From JALOAT01 sp041685115 (GTDB lineage Bacteria; Pseudomonadota; Gammaproteobacteria; Thiohalomonadales; Thiohalomonadaceae): DNA of 64,000 nt. Below are positions 47,521 through 57,914 of the stretch, in pieces; the first letter of the stretch is position 1, and the number at the start of each line of letters is the position of its first letter. Under the pieces are notes generated by a model that was not told where the DNA came from, ran no database searches, and worked only from the letters and a program-made list of their open reading frames with translations. The stretch is from NCBI GenBank assembly GCA_041685115.1, contig JAWLGK010000016.1, positions 24,100 to 88,099 on the forward strand, given 5' to 3'. The translations under genes were made by a program, and so were the position numbers.

Positions 47521-47981
47521 GTAGGAGCCGACACTGTCGGCGAACGTGGTTTCGGTAACCGTCGAGGCGTGGAAAGGCATTCGCCCACAGGGTGGGCTCC
47601 TACGGGCGGATTCTTGTAGGAGCCGACACTGTCGGCGAACGTGGTTTCGGTAGCCGTCGGCGCTTGGAAAGACATTCGCCCACGGGGTGGGCTCCTACGG
47701 GCGGATTCTTGTAGGAGCCGACACTGTCGGCGAACGTGGTTTTCGGTAGCCGTCGGCGCTTGGAAAGGCATTCGCCCACAGGGTGGGCTCCTACGGGCGG
47801 AAGGAACCGACACTGTCGGCGAACGTGGTTTTCGGTAGCCGTCGGCGCTTGGAAAGGCATTCGCCCACAGGGTGGGCTCCTACGGGCGGATTCTTGTAGG
47901 AGCCGACACTGTCGGCGAACGTGGTTTCGGTAGCCGTCGGCGCTTGGAAAGGCATTCACCCACGGGGTGGGCTCCTACGGG
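47521..47981. repeat. Tandem array of ~95-bp BIME-like units (family B)
   Basis: GTAGGAGCCGACACTGTCGG recurs at 47521, 47616, 47711, a degraded copy near 47801, and 47896. Most steps are 95 bases. Each is paired with an inverted partner ATTCGCCCACAG..GGGCTCCTAC. The last palindrome reaches the yajD-like stop codon, whose TAG is read from CTA at 47975-47977. The space 47299-47520 upstream shows only a short family F string. Confidence 0.93.
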
Positions 47982-48361
47982 TCTTTCTTGGACAGCAGGT
48001 CCTTGAGGTTGGCGAAGGGGTTGTGGGTGGCGGGGGCGGTTTCGCCGGACGAGGTTCCGCCGCCGTAGCCGCGCACCTGGTCCACGTATCGCTGGTGCTC
48101 GTTATCGTGGCAGTACAGGCAGAGGTTTTCCCAGTTGCTGCCATCCGGCGGGTTGTTGTCGTGGTTGTGGTCCTTGTGGTGGACGGTCAGCTCGTGCAGG
48201 TTCTGGCGCGTGAACTCACGCCCGCAGCGCCCGCAGATCCACGGATGGATGCGCAGCGACTGCTCGCGGTAACCGGCCATGCGCTTGTCCGCCTCGCGGC
48301 GCGCCTCGGCGACCACGCGATCGAGCCGGCTGCTGTCCATGGTTTTCTTTTTGTCAGCCAT
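47975..48361 (-). CDS. yajD: HNH nuclease family protein, YajD-like
   Basis: 128 residues. The HNH motif runs ICGRCGREF, then LHELTVHHKDHNHDNNPPDGSNWENLCLYCHDNEH, with the catalytic His pair and the CxxC/CxxC zinc site. YajD-family proteins are small predicted DNA endonucleases of unknown role. It begins 11 bases after the thiC stop, so it is probably transcribed with thiC. Its TAG stop is the first TAG of a family B palindrome (GTAGGAGCCC), so the repeat forms the gene's end. Confidence 0.88.
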   Translation of the reverse strand: MADKKKTMDSSRLDRVVAEARREADKRMAGYREQSLRIHPWICGRCGREFTRQNLHELTVHHKDHNHDNNPPDGSNWENLCLYCHDNEHQRYVDQVRGYGGGTSSGETAPATHNPFANLKDLLSKKDP

Positions 48362-48372
48362 TGCACACCCCC

Positions 48373-50256
<1,884 letters not shown>

Positions 50257-50310
50257 ACCTCTAGGTTTCGGTCAGAGGCGGCGAAAGGGGCGCACAAACG
50301 GGGGCGGCGC

Positions 50311-50392
50311 CGCTTCCCTACGCCGGTGCTAACCGGTTCAGGTTCGAAGGGTCTGTCTCAGCCGAGGCCGCGAGCCTCGGCACCCCCAGCGG
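50311..50392 (-). promoter_or_regulatory. TPP riboswitch (THI element) upstream of thiC
   Basis: On the minus strand the leader reads GCTGGGGGTGCC, a long P3 stem GCCGAGG..CCTCGGC, CTGAGA, ACCCTTCGAACCTGA, and GGTTAGCACCGGCGTAGGGAA, the conserved THI-box order. It ends about 55 bases before the thiC start, leaving room for translational control. A TATACT -10-like box lies upstream at 50405-50410, with a poor -35. Confidence 0.95.
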
Positions 50393-50579
50393 GTTTGGCG
50401 GTAAAGTATAGTACTGAGGTCGGATACGCAAGCGGCCGAAACTGCGGAAAAACCGCGAAAAACAGCCGATAACGATTGCATTTCTTCGCATTGCGCCCAC
50501 CCGCCGCGCCTTGCCTGACCGCGCCAAAGCGCTTACGCTTGACCGACCTAACCGGGTCTATAGACGCATGCAAACACTC

Positions 50580-51257
50580 ATGCCTGACGTGAACTTCGAA
50601 CTGGCACGACGCAACATGATCGTCCAACAGGTGCGCCCGTGGGGCGTTCTGGACGATCGGGTGCTGGAGGCCATGCAGCACATCCCGCGCGAGGATTTCG
50701 TGCCGGCCCAATACCGCAACCTGGCCTTCACCGACCTGGAACTGCCCATCGGTCAGGGCGAGGTAATGATGGCCCCGAAGGTGGTCGGCCGCATGCTCCA
50801 GGCGCTGGACATCCAGCCCCGCGACCGGGTGCTGGAAGTGGGCACCGGCACCGGCTACGCCACCGCCCTGCTGGCTCGCCTGGCCGAGGAAGGTCACGTC
50901 TATTCAGTGGACATCCATTCCGAATTCACCGCGGCCGCCCGGCAGCGCCTGTCCAGCCATGGCATCCGCAATGTCAGCCTGGAAACGGCCAATGCCGTGA
51001 ACGGCTGGGATGCCCACGAACCCTATAACGCCATTGCTATCACCGGCTCCCTGCCGGTGCTGACCGACAGCTTCCAGCGCTTCCGGGACAGCCTGGCGGT
51101 GGGCGGGCGCCTGTTCGTCATCGTCGGCGAGGCGCCCACCATGGAGGCTATCCTGATTGTCCGCACGGGTGAGGCGGAGTGGCGTTCCGAGGGGCTGTTC
51201 GAGACCGTACTGCCGGCGCTCCAGCATGCCGTGCAGCCGCGGCGCTTCGTTTTTTGA
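50580..51257 (+). CDS. Protein-L-isoaspartate O-methyltransferase-like protein
   Basis: 225 residues from this ATG (MPDVNFELARRNMIVQQVRPWGVLD). The PCMT fold has motif I VLEVGTGTGYATALLARLA, VYSVDIHSEFTAAARQRL, and the late GGRLFVIVGE. The family normally repairs isoaspartyl residues with SAM, though members next to tolC are divergent and may have another target. Starts at 50568 and 50511 are also in frame; 50580 best fits relatives' N-termini, and no strong ribosome site decides it. It lies upstream of tolC in the same orientation. Confidence 0.85.
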   Translation: MPDVNFELARRNMIVQQVRPWGVLDDRVLEAMQHIPREDFVPAQYRNLAFTDLELPIGQGEVMMAPKVVGRMLQALDIQPRDRVLEVGTGTGYATALLARLAEEGHVYSVDIHSEFTAAARQRLSSHGIRNVSLETANAVNGWDAHEPYNAIAITGSLPVLTDSFQRFRDSLAVGGRLFVIVGEAPTMEAILIVRTGEAEWRSEGLFETVLPALQHAVQPRRFVF

Positions 51258-51302
51258 ACCATCGGAACCGCTGACAGCCTTCATTCAAACCCCACGGCAA
51301 CA

Positions 51303-51332
51303 TTGAAAGCCGCCGGGGGGCGGGCATATATT
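51303..51332 (+). promoter_or_regulatory. Putative sigma-70 promoter of tolC
   Basis: TTGAAA at 51303-51308 and TATATT at 51327-51332 with an 18-base spacer. The palindrome at 51349 would sit just after the start point. Confidence 0.6.
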
Positions 51333-51348
51333 AGCGCTCATTAATTAA

Positions 51349-51364
51349 CTGACCGATCGGTCAG
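51349..51364. promoter_or_regulatory. 16-bp perfect palindrome, probable repressor operator for tolC
   Basis: CTGACCGATCGGTCAG is a perfect palindrome located between the predicted start point and the tolC ribosome site. Sites of this length and T-G-A-C-C..G-G-T-C-A form are typical of TetR-family repressors; the specific regulator is unknown and not encoded nearby. Confidence 0.6.
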
Positions 51365-51386
51365 CTCACGGGAAGGACATCGGAAA

Positions 51387-52718
51387 ATGCGTAAGACCCT
51401 GCTTGCTTCCGCGCTCGTGCTGGCGTTCAGCGGCCGTGCCCTCGCGGCGGACCTGCTCGATATCTACCAACGCGCCCAGGTGGCCGACCCGCAGATCGCC
51501 GCCGCGGCCGCGCAGCATGGGGCGGCGTTGCAGGCGCGGCCGCTGGCGCGGTCCAACCTGATGCCGAAGCTGAGTGCAGGGGCACTGTACAGCCAGGCCT
51601 CCACGGATACGGACGGCAGCGCAGTTCCCATCGCCCAGCGCGGCTCGGTCGATACCGACACCACGGAATACAACCTGAGCCTCATCCAGCCGCTCTATCA
51701 CCAGGATTACTTCGTACAGTTGAGCCAGGCTGACGCCCGCATCGCGCAGGCCGATGCCAATTTCACGGCGGCCCAGCAGGACCTGATCGTCCGCGCAGCG
51801 AGCGCCTACTTCGGCGTGCTCGCCGCCGAGGACAACCTGCGTTTCGCCGAGGCCCAGCGTACCGCCTTCGAACAGCAACTGCGCCAGACCCGCCAGCGTT
51901 TCGAAGTGGGCCTGACCGCCATCACCGACGTACGCGAGGCCCAGGCCCGCTACGACCTGGCCACCGCCCAGGAGATCACCGCCCGCAACCAGCTGGACAC
52001 CGCCAACGAGCAGTTGCGTGAGCTCACGGGCGAAGACTACGCGTCTCTCGCCAAGCTGGGTGAGGTGCCGCTGGTGGTACCGGAACCGACCAACATGGAC
52101 GCCTGGGTAAACAAGGCGCTGGAGCAGAACCTGCAGCTCATCGCCGCCGAAGCGGCCAGCCGTTTCCAGCGCGAAGAGATCCGTCGGCAACGCGCACAGC
52201 GCTATCCGACCCTCGACCTGACCGCGCGCGTGGGCAGCACCGAGCGCGACACGGGCCTGGTCACCGAGCAGGACAGCACCGTGGTGGGAATCAACCTGAA
52301 CTTTCCGTTCTACCAGGGCGGCCTGATCAGCGCGCGTACCCGCGAGAGCGAATACCTGTACCAGCAGGCGCTGGCCCAGCTGGACCAGCAACGCCGCGCC
52401 ACCGTGCGCCAGACCCGCGACGCCTTCAACGGCGTGCAGGCCGGCATCAGTCAGGTGGAGGCGCTGCATCAGGCGGTCATCTCCGCGCAGACCGCCCTCG
52501 ACGCCACCCAGGCCGGCTACGAAGTGGGCACCCGCACCGCCGTGGACGTGCTGGATGCCCAGCAGCAGCTCTATCAGGCGCAGAGCGACTACGCGAGCGC
52601 CCGTTACAACTACGTGCTCGCCACCCTGCAACTGAAGCAGGCCGCCGGCACCCTGACGCCGGACGACGTGCGTCTCATCAACGCCTGGCTCACCGCCAGC
52701 GCACCCCCGCAGCCGTAA
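51387..52718 (+). CDS. tolC: TolC-type outer-membrane channel protein
   Basis: The exit duct for tripartite efflux pumps and type I secretion. 443 residues with signal peptide MRKTLLASALVLAFSGRALA and two homologous OEP halves. The N-terminal DLLDIYQRAQVADPQIAAA, NLSLIQPLYHQDY and ITDVREAQARYDLA, and the second half INLNFPFYQGGLISARTRE and VGTRTAVDVLDAQQQLYQAQ, are TolC hallmarks. It is preceded by a promoter and operator-like palindrome. The 168-bp repeat array starts 30 bases after the stop. No pump genes are in the window. Confidence 0.95.
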   Translation: MRKTLLASALVLAFSGRALAADLLDIYQRAQVADPQIAAAAAQHGAALQARPLARSNLMPKLSAGALYSQASTDTDGSAVPIAQRGSVDTDTTEYNLSLIQPLYHQDYFVQLSQADARIAQADANFTAAQQDLIVRAASAYFGVLAAEDNLRFAEAQRTAFEQQLRQTRQRFEVGLTAITDVREAQARYDLATAQEITARNQLDTANEQLRELTGEDYASLAKLGEVPLVVPEPTNMDAWVNKALEQNLQLIAAEAASRFQREEIRRQRAQRYPTLDLTARVGSTERDTGLVTEQDSTVVGINLNFPFYQGGLISARTRESEYLYQQALAQLDQQRRATVRQTRDAFNGVQAGISQVEALHQAVISAQTALDATQAGYEVGTRTAVDVLDAQQQLYQAQSDYASARYNYVLATLQLKQAAGTLTPDDVRLINAWLTASAPPQP

Positions 52719-52748
52719 GCGCCGCCCAAGGCGGGTCGCCCCCCTGGC

Positions 52749-53587
52749 CGTAGGTCACGTTGCGAAGCTACGTGACATTCCCGCGACCGCACCGTCACGT
52801 AGGCGCTGCGCGCCAACGTGACCTACGACAAACACCGCGGATTAGCGGGCATGGTGCGGCCGTGCCCCCCATGCGGCGTCGCGGCCCATCGGGCGGCAGT
52901 TTGTGCATGATGCAGCCGTAGGTCACGTTGCGAAGCTACGTGACATTCCCGCGACCGCACCGTCACGTAGGCGCTGCGCGCCAACGTGACCTACGACAAA
53001 CACCGCGGATTAGCGGGCATGGTGCGGCCGTGCCCCCCATGCGGCGTCGCGGCCCATCGGGCGGCAGTTTGTGCATGATGCAGCCGTAGGTCACGTTGCG
53101 AAGCTACGTGACATTCCCGCGACCGCACCGTCACGTAGGCGCTGCGCGCCAACGTGACCTACGACAAACACCGCGGATTAGCGGCCATGGTGCGGCCGTG
53201 CCCCCCATGCGGCGTCGCGGCCCATCGGGGCGGCAGTTTGTGCATGATGCAGCCGTAGGTCACGTTGCGAAGCTACGTGACATTCCCGCGACCGCATCGT
53301 CACGTAGGCGCTGCGCGCCTGACCTACGACAAACACCGCGGATTAGCGGCCATGGTGCGGCCGTGCCCCCCATGCGGCGTCGCGGCCCATCGGGCGGCAG
53401 TTTGTGCATGATGCAGCCGTAGGTCACGTTGCGAAGCTACGTGACATTCCCGCGACCGCACCGTCACGTAGGCGCTGCGCGCCAACGTGACCTACGACAA
53501 ACACCGCGGATTAGCGGGCATGGTGCGGCCGTGCCCCCCATGCGGCGTCGCGGCCCATCGGGGCGGTAGTTTGTGCATAATGCAGCC
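52749..53587. repeat. Tandem array of five 168-bp BIME-like units (family A)
   Basis: GTAGGTCACGTTGCGAAG begins at 52750, 52918, 53086, 53255 and 53419, periods of 168, 168, 169 and 164 bases. Each unit has a palindrome (GTAGGTCACGTTG..CTACGTGAC), its inverted partner (GTCACGTAGGCGC..CAACGTGACCTAC), a GCATGG..CCATGC hairpin and a unique tail ending ATGATGCAGCC. Copies differ by few substitutions and small indels; the fourth lacks part of the second palindrome. The array fills the whole gap between tolC and the isochorismatase gene. Frames inside it are not genes. Confidence 0.95.
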
Positions 53588-53610
53588 CACTAGCGTCTCG
53601 TGAGCCCGCC

Positions 53611-54180
53611 ATGCGTCAAGAAACCCCTCTGCTGCTTTCTGCCGACCAAAGCCTGTTCATCCTCGTGGACGTCCAGGGGCGCCTTTCCGCCGCCATGCCC
53701 GAGGACGATCGGGCGCGCGTGCTGCGCCAGGGCGCCGCGCTGTTGCGGGGCGCCGGCCTGTTGCAGGTACCGGTGATGGTGTCGGAGCAGTATCCGAAGG
53801 GGTTGGGGCACACGGAACCGGCACTCGCCGAGGCATTCCCCACCTCGGCCATCGTCATCGAAAAGACCTGCTTCGCCTGCGGCGGCGAGCAGGCGTTCCG
53901 CGAGGCCATCGCTGCACAGGGTCGTCCGCAGGTGGTGATCGCCGGCATGGAGGCCCACGTGTGCGTGCTACAGACGGCCCTCGCGCTGCATGACGAGGGC
54001 TACCATGTATTCGTGGTGGAGGACGCGGTGAGCAGCCGCGACCCGGCCAACCGGCAGAACGCCATGGCCCGCCTGCGCCAGCTCGGCGTCACTGTGACCA
54101 ACGCCGAGTCGGTGCTGTTCGAATGGATGCGCGATGCGCGGCATCCGCAGTTCAAGGCCGTGAGTGCACTCATCAAATGA
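53611..54180 (+). CDS. Isochorismatase-family (cysteine) hydrolase, YcaC-like
   Basis: 189 residues with the catalytic triad Asp20 (LVDVQGRL), Lys85 (IVIEKTCFAC) and Cys118 (GMEAHVCVLQT). The family hydrolyses amides or similar bonds; YcaC-like members have unknown substrates. The stop overlaps the hemerythrin start (ATGA), so the two are translated together. The promoter must be inside or next to the 168-bp array, since the array ends 24 bases before the start. Confidence 0.88.
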   Translation: MRQETPLLLSADQSLFILVDVQGRLSAAMPEDDRARVLRQGAALLRGAGLLQVPVMVSEQYPKGLGHTEPALAEAFPTSAIVIEKTCFACGGEQAFREAIAAQGRPQVVIAGMEAHVCVLQTALALHDEGYHVFVVEDAVSSRDPANRQNAMARLRQLGVTVTNAESVLFEWMRDARHPQFKAVSALIK

Positions 54181-54710
54181 CGAATTCCCCCTTCCCCTCC
54201 GCCGCACCGGACTTCAACGACCCGCTCGGCCTGCTGCGCGCCTGCCATGGCCGCATCCTCGCCCACTGCCAGACCCTCGAACGGCTTGTGCCGCATCTGT
54301 CGGCCCATGGCGCCGATGGCGAGGCGCGCGAGGCCATGGCGCGGGTGCACCGGTATTTTTCGACCGCCGCACAGCATCACCACGCCGATGAGGAGCAGGA
54401 TCTGTTTCCGAGGCTCGCGACCGTCGCACCCGACCTGGCCCCGCTCATGCGGGCATTGGCCACGGAACACGAGGGCCTCACGGGGCATTGGCAGGCGCTG
54501 GCGCCGCTGTTGTCGGCACCGGAGCGCGCGGTCGCCGATCTGGCGGCGTTCGCCGCGGTGGTCGGCGGCTTCGTGGCGGCCTATCGCGCCCATGCGGCCA
54601 AGGAGAACGAGCAGCTCCTTCCACGCGCCGCGGACGTGCTCTCGCCCGAGGAGTTGCGCGAGCTGGGCGCCCGCATGGCCACACGCCGGGGCGTGGCGGC
54701 ACCGACCTGA
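54177..54710 (+). CDS. Hemerythrin-domain protein
   Basis: 177 residues. A four-helix hemerythrin fold with the di-iron ligands in ACHGRILAHC, HRYFSTAAQHHHADEEQDLFPRL, LATEHEGLTGHW and YRAHAAKENEQLLPRA. Such proteins bind O2, NO or iron; the closest functional types repair or sense oxidative and nitrosative damage. It is coupled to the isochorismatase by an ATGA overlap. Confidence 0.9.
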   Translation: MTNSPFPSAAPDFNDPLGLLRACHGRILAHCQTLERLVPHLSAHGADGEAREAMARVHRYFSTAAQHHHADEEQDLFPRLATVAPDLAPLMRALATEHEGLTGHWQALAPLLSAPERAVADLAAFAAVVGGFVAAYRAHAAKENEQLLPRAADVLSPEELRELGARMATRRGVAAPT

Positions 54711-54742
54711 ACAGCGGCGCTCCATCGCAGCGACGGCACCAT

Positions 54743-54775
54743 CGTAGCCCGGATGAAGCGCAGCGCAATCCGGGA
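54743..54775. repeat. Dispersed palindrome family D
   Basis: CGTAGCCCGGATGAAGCGC and AGCGCAATCCGGG, between the hemerythrin and acyltransferase genes. A related inverted copy lies near 60887-60917. Confidence 0.75.
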
Positions 54776-54853
54776 AAAGCCACCACCCTCCGCCCGCACG
54801 GATGCAACATCGAGCTCCTGTTAGAATTGCGCGCTTTTCATCAGAACCTGACC

Positions 54854-55777
54854 ATGTCCGAGACCTTCCGCCCCAGCCAGTTCCTTGCCCCGCGCCATTG
54901 GCCCACCTGGGTCGGCCTGGGTCTGGTGCGTATCGGCAGCCGCCTGCCCTACCGCTGGCAGTTGCGCACCGCACGCGTGCTCGGGGCGCTGCTGTATCGT
55001 CTGCTGCCGAGCCGCCGGCGCATCGCCCACATCAACGTGGACCTGTGTTTTCCCGAGCGGTCCGCCGAAGAACGTGCGCACATCGTGCGCGAGACCTACG
55101 TCTCCTCGGCCATGGCGGTTTTCGAGATGGGGCTGGCCTGGTGGGCCGATGACGACTATCTGCGCCGAATGCACCGCGTGGAAGGCATGGAGCACCTGGA
55201 GGCGGCGCTCGCCGCCGGCCACGGCGCCATCCTGCTCGGCGGGCATTACACCACCATTGAGCTGAGCGGTCGTCTCATGTGCCTGCACCGCAACGACACC
55301 TATCCGGTCTACAAGCGCGCACGCAACCCGCTCTACGATGCCGCCGTGATGGCCGGACGCCTGCGCGTCTACCCGGGCATTCTCAACAACCTCGACCTGC
55401 GCACGCCGGTGCGCCTGCTCAAGCAGGGCAAGGTGGTGTGGTACGCCCCGGACCAGGACTTCGGCCGCGAGCGTTCGGTGTTCGCGCCCTTCTTCGGCGT
55501 GCCCACGGCGACGCTCACCACCACGGCGCGCCTGGCCAGGCTCGCGGGCGCACCGGTGCTGCCGTTCTATTCGGAGCGCCTGCCCGGCGAGCAGGGCTAC
55601 GTGATCCGCGTGGGCGCGCCGCTGGAGAACTTCCCGAGCGGTGACGACCTGGCCGATGCCACCGCCGTCAACCGCGCCATCGAAGCCCAGGTGCGGCGCA
55701 CGCCCGAGCAGTACCTGTGGCTGCACAAGCGCTTCAAAACGCGTCCGCTCGGCGAACCGCCCGTCTACTCCCAATGA
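54854..55777 (+). CDS. lpxL: Lipid A biosynthesis acyltransferase (LpxL/HtrB family)
   Basis: An inner-membrane acyltransferase that adds a secondary acyl chain to Kdo2-lipid A precursors. 307 residues with a membrane-associated N-terminus. The catalytic HX4E is at His131-Glu136 (GGHYTTIE), and YPVYKRARNPLYD, VWYAPDQDFGRERSVFAPFFGV and QYLWLHKRFKTRP are family segments. It overlaps waaA by ATGA, so acylation and Kdo transfer genes are coupled. Whether it is LpxL or a later acyltransferase cannot be fixed from sequence alone. Confidence 0.9.
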   Translation: MSETFRPSQFLAPRHWPTWVGLGLVRIGSRLPYRWQLRTARVLGALLYRLLPSRRRIAHINVDLCFPERSAEERAHIVRETYVSSAMAVFEMGLAWWADDDYLRRMHRVEGMEHLEAALAAGHGAILLGGHYTTIELSGRLMCLHRNDTYPVYKRARNPLYDAAVMAGRLRVYPGILNNLDLRTPVRLLKQGKVVWYAPDQDFGRERSVFAPFFGVPTATLTTTARLARLAGAPVLPFYSERLPGEQGYVIRVGAPLENFPSGDDLADATAVNRAIEAQVRRTPEQYLWLHKRFKTRPLGEPPVYSQ

Positions 55778-57036
55778 GCCGCGAGCCGCGCTCGTCGCTG
55801 TTGTTCGAATACCGCCTGCTCGCGGCGGCGCTGTTTCCCCTGGTGGTGGTCCACGCCCTGTGGCTCGGCTGGAAACACCGCGACGCACGCTTCGTGCGCG
55901 AGCGCCTGGGCTTCCCCGGCCGGCCGGCGACCACCGCGCCCGTGTGGATCCACGCGGCCTCCGTGGGTGAGGTGAACGCCGTGCTGCCGCTCGTCGCCGA
56001 ACTGCGCCGGCGTCATCCCGGCCTCCCCATGCTGCTCACCACGGCCACGCCCACCGGCGGCGCCACGGTCCGACGCCACCTGCAAGACGGCCTCGCCCAC
56101 GCTTATCTGCCCTTCGATCGCACCGGCGCGGTGCGCCGCTTTCTCGCCGCGCATCGGCCCACCTGCGGCATCGTCATGGAGACCGAACTGTGGCCCAACC
56201 TCTATGCCGCCTGTGCCGATGCAGACATGCCGCTGGTGATCGTCAACGGCCGCGTTTCCGCGCGCACCCTGCGCACACCGGTTTGGTTGCGCGACCTCTA
56301 CGCCCGTTGTCTTGCGGGCGTGCGCGCGGTGCTGGCGCGCTCGCCCGAGGACCGCGACGGCTTCCTGACCCTGGGCGCGCCGCCCTCGGCGGTCCGCGTG
56401 CTCGGCAACCTCAAATTCGCCGCGCCCGCGCGCACCGCGTCCGCACCGATCCCCATGGGACGGCCGTACGTCCTCGCCGCCTCCACCCGTGAGGGCGAGG
56501 AGATCAGCGTGGCGCGCGCCTGGCAGCGCACCGGCAGCGCACACCTGCTGGTCATCGCCCCGCGCCATCCCAAACGCATCGACGAACTGCTCGCGGATCT
56601 GAGGCCGCTGGGGCTGGCCATGGCCGTGCGTAGCCGTGGCGAGGCAATCACCGGCGAAACGCGCATCTACGTGGCGGATACCTTCGGTGAACTGGAAAGG
56701 TTCATGGCCGGCGCCGAGCTGGTGTACATGGGCGGTTCACTGGTGCCCAAGGGCGGCCACAACCTGCTCGAACCGGCGCGGCTCGGGCGGGCGGTGGTGT
56801 TCGGGCCACACATGGAAAATTTTGCCGAAGAGGCGCGTCTGTTGCTCGACGAAGAGGCCGCCGTGCAGGTCGGAGACGAGGAAGCGCTCAGCGAGGTCTT
56901 ACAGATCCTGCTCGGCAATGCCGAACGGCGCCAGGCCATGGGCCGGCGTGCCGCCGCCGCAGTCGCGGCCCGCGCCGACGTGGCGACACGTTATGCGGAG
57001 GCGCTTGAGTCACTTCTTCCTGCCTTGCACGCGTGA
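55774..57036 (+). CDS. waaA: 3-deoxy-D-manno-octulosonic acid transferase WaaA
   Basis: Kdo transferase that adds Kdo from CMP-Kdo to lipid IVA, 420 residues. An N-terminal membrane anchor precedes PVWIHAASVGEVNA with the essential Glu66, then METELWPNLYAACADADMPLVIVNGRVSART, LGNLKF, the nucleotide-binding LAASTREGEE, and VYMGGSLVPKGGHNLLEPA. It overlaps lpxL. The nearby kdkA hints at addition of a single, phosphorylated Kdo, as in Haemophilus; that is inference. Confidence 0.95.
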   Translation: MSREPRSSLLFEYRLLAAALFPLVVVHALWLGWKHRDARFVRERLGFPGRPATTAPVWIHAASVGEVNAVLPLVAELRRRHPGLPMLLTTATPTGGATVRRHLQDGLAHAYLPFDRTGAVRRFLAAHRPTCGIVMETELWPNLYAACADADMPLVIVNGRVSARTLRTPVWLRDLYARCLAGVRAVLARSPEDRDGFLTLGAPPSAVRVLGNLKFAAPARTASAPIPMGRPYVLAASTREGEEISVARAWQRTGSAHLLVIAPRHPKRIDELLADLRPLGLAMAVRSRGEAITGETRIYVADTFGELERFMAGAELVYMGGSLVPKGGHNLLEPARLGRAVVFGPHMENFAEEARLLLDEEAAVQVGDEEALSEVLQILLGNAERRQAMGRRAAAAVAARADVATRYAEALESLLPALHA

Positions 57037-57060
57037 GGTCGGTTGTTGCGGCTCCCAATC

Positions 57061-57180
57061 GTCATTCCAGTGACACCGGAATCCGCGCCCCCGCCCGCGC
57101 CACTGGACCCCGGCTTTCGCCGGGGTGACGAAGGAAGGTCGCAATGTGTCTTCGTCATTCCGGCGAAGGCCGGAATCCAT
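57061..57180. repeat. Dispersed repeat family C, three palindromes
   Basis: GTCATTCCAGTGACACCGG at 57061, TGGACCCCGGCTTTCG..CCGGGGTGACG at about 57105-57130, and CGTCATTCCGGCGAAGGCC..GGAATCCAT at 57152-57180. The block recurs at 60937-61025, including the words around CGCGCCACTGGACCCC. Its last palindrome overlaps the 3' end of kdkA. Confidence 0.85.
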
Positions 57181-57910
57181 TCCCCGGATTTCGCGGTGCC
57201 CCATCCGCGCCACGATCGGCGTCGGCGGTGTAACCGGCGAGCAGTTCCTGCCAGGCCGCATCGTCGAAGGCGAAGTCGGCGTTGCGGCTGCGCAGTTTCT
57301 GGAACGACCGGCGCAACCGCCGCAGATTGGCTTCGTGCCACGGACCGGGCGCACGCAAGTCGCCGCGATCGAAGTCGATCACGAACACGCGGCCGTCGTC
57401 CGCCAGCAGGATGTTGTGCGCGTTGAGGTCCGCGTGAAAGGCGCCGACGTCGTGGAAGCGCCGGATGCAGGCGCCGACGGCGCGCCAAGTGGCCGCAGGC
57501 AGCGACTGCCGGGCGAGGTGCGTGGACAGGGGGCGCGCCGGCAGGCGCTCGGTGACGAGGTCGCCGCGGTAGAAAATGCCGCGACGGACCACGCGCGCCG
57601 CGACCGGCCGCGGCACCGGCAGGCCGAGCGCGTGCAGCATGGCGAGCAAATGCCACTCGCGCCACGGGCGGCTGCCGGTCAAGCCGGTCCAGAAATAACG
57701 GTCCGCCAGGATGCGGGCGGGCAGGCCGCCGCGGCGGAAATGGCGCAGCACCAGTTGCAGGCCGGCGTGCGCGAAAAACAGCGTGGTGCCGCGGCCCGCA
57801 TCGGCACTGCTGGTCCGCACGGGCGCAAACAGCGCCTCATCGACGTGGTCGAGCAGCGTCCCTTCGTATAGGATGTGGCCCGTTTCAATCGTTCGTGTAA
57901 CTGGTTTCAT
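57155..57910 (-). CDS. kdkA: 3-deoxy-D-manno-octulosonic acid kinase KdkA
   Basis: A kinase that phosphorylates Kdo on Kdo-lipid A. 251 residues with a small kinase fold: LVLRHFRRGGLPARI, the catalytic loop FHADLNAHNILL, and metal-binding VFVIDFDRGD. The C-terminus, GNGFRPSPE, is encoded by a family C repeat (57155-57180), so the native ending is altered. The start at 57910 is 4 bases from the divergent GT9 start at 57915; a start six bases further upstream is also possible. It is the only minus-strand gene among the plus-strand envelope genes. Confidence 0.9.
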   Translation of the reverse strand: MKPVTRTIETGHILYEGTLLDHVDEALFAPVRTSSADAGRGTTLFFAHAGLQLVLRHFRRGGLPARILADRYFWTGLTGSRPWREWHLLAMLHALGLPVPRPVAARVVRRGIFYRGDLVTERLPARPLSTHLARQSLPAATWRAVGACIRRFHDVGAFHADLNAHNILLADDGRVFVIDFDRGDLRAPGPWHEANLRRLRRSFQKLRSRNADFAFDDAAWQELLAGYTADADRGADGAPRNPGNGFRPSPE

Positions 57911-57914
57911 TCCC

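Noticed and set aside
53096..53422. Protein-coding frames inside the 168-bp array
   Set aside because: They persist only because the unit length is divisible by three and consist of repeat translation; no ribosome site or independent support.
52749..53587. CRISPR array
   Set aside because: Repeats are long, contain palindromes and have no unique spacers between short identical repeats; no cas genes are present. The same applies to 15850-16492 and 47521-47981.
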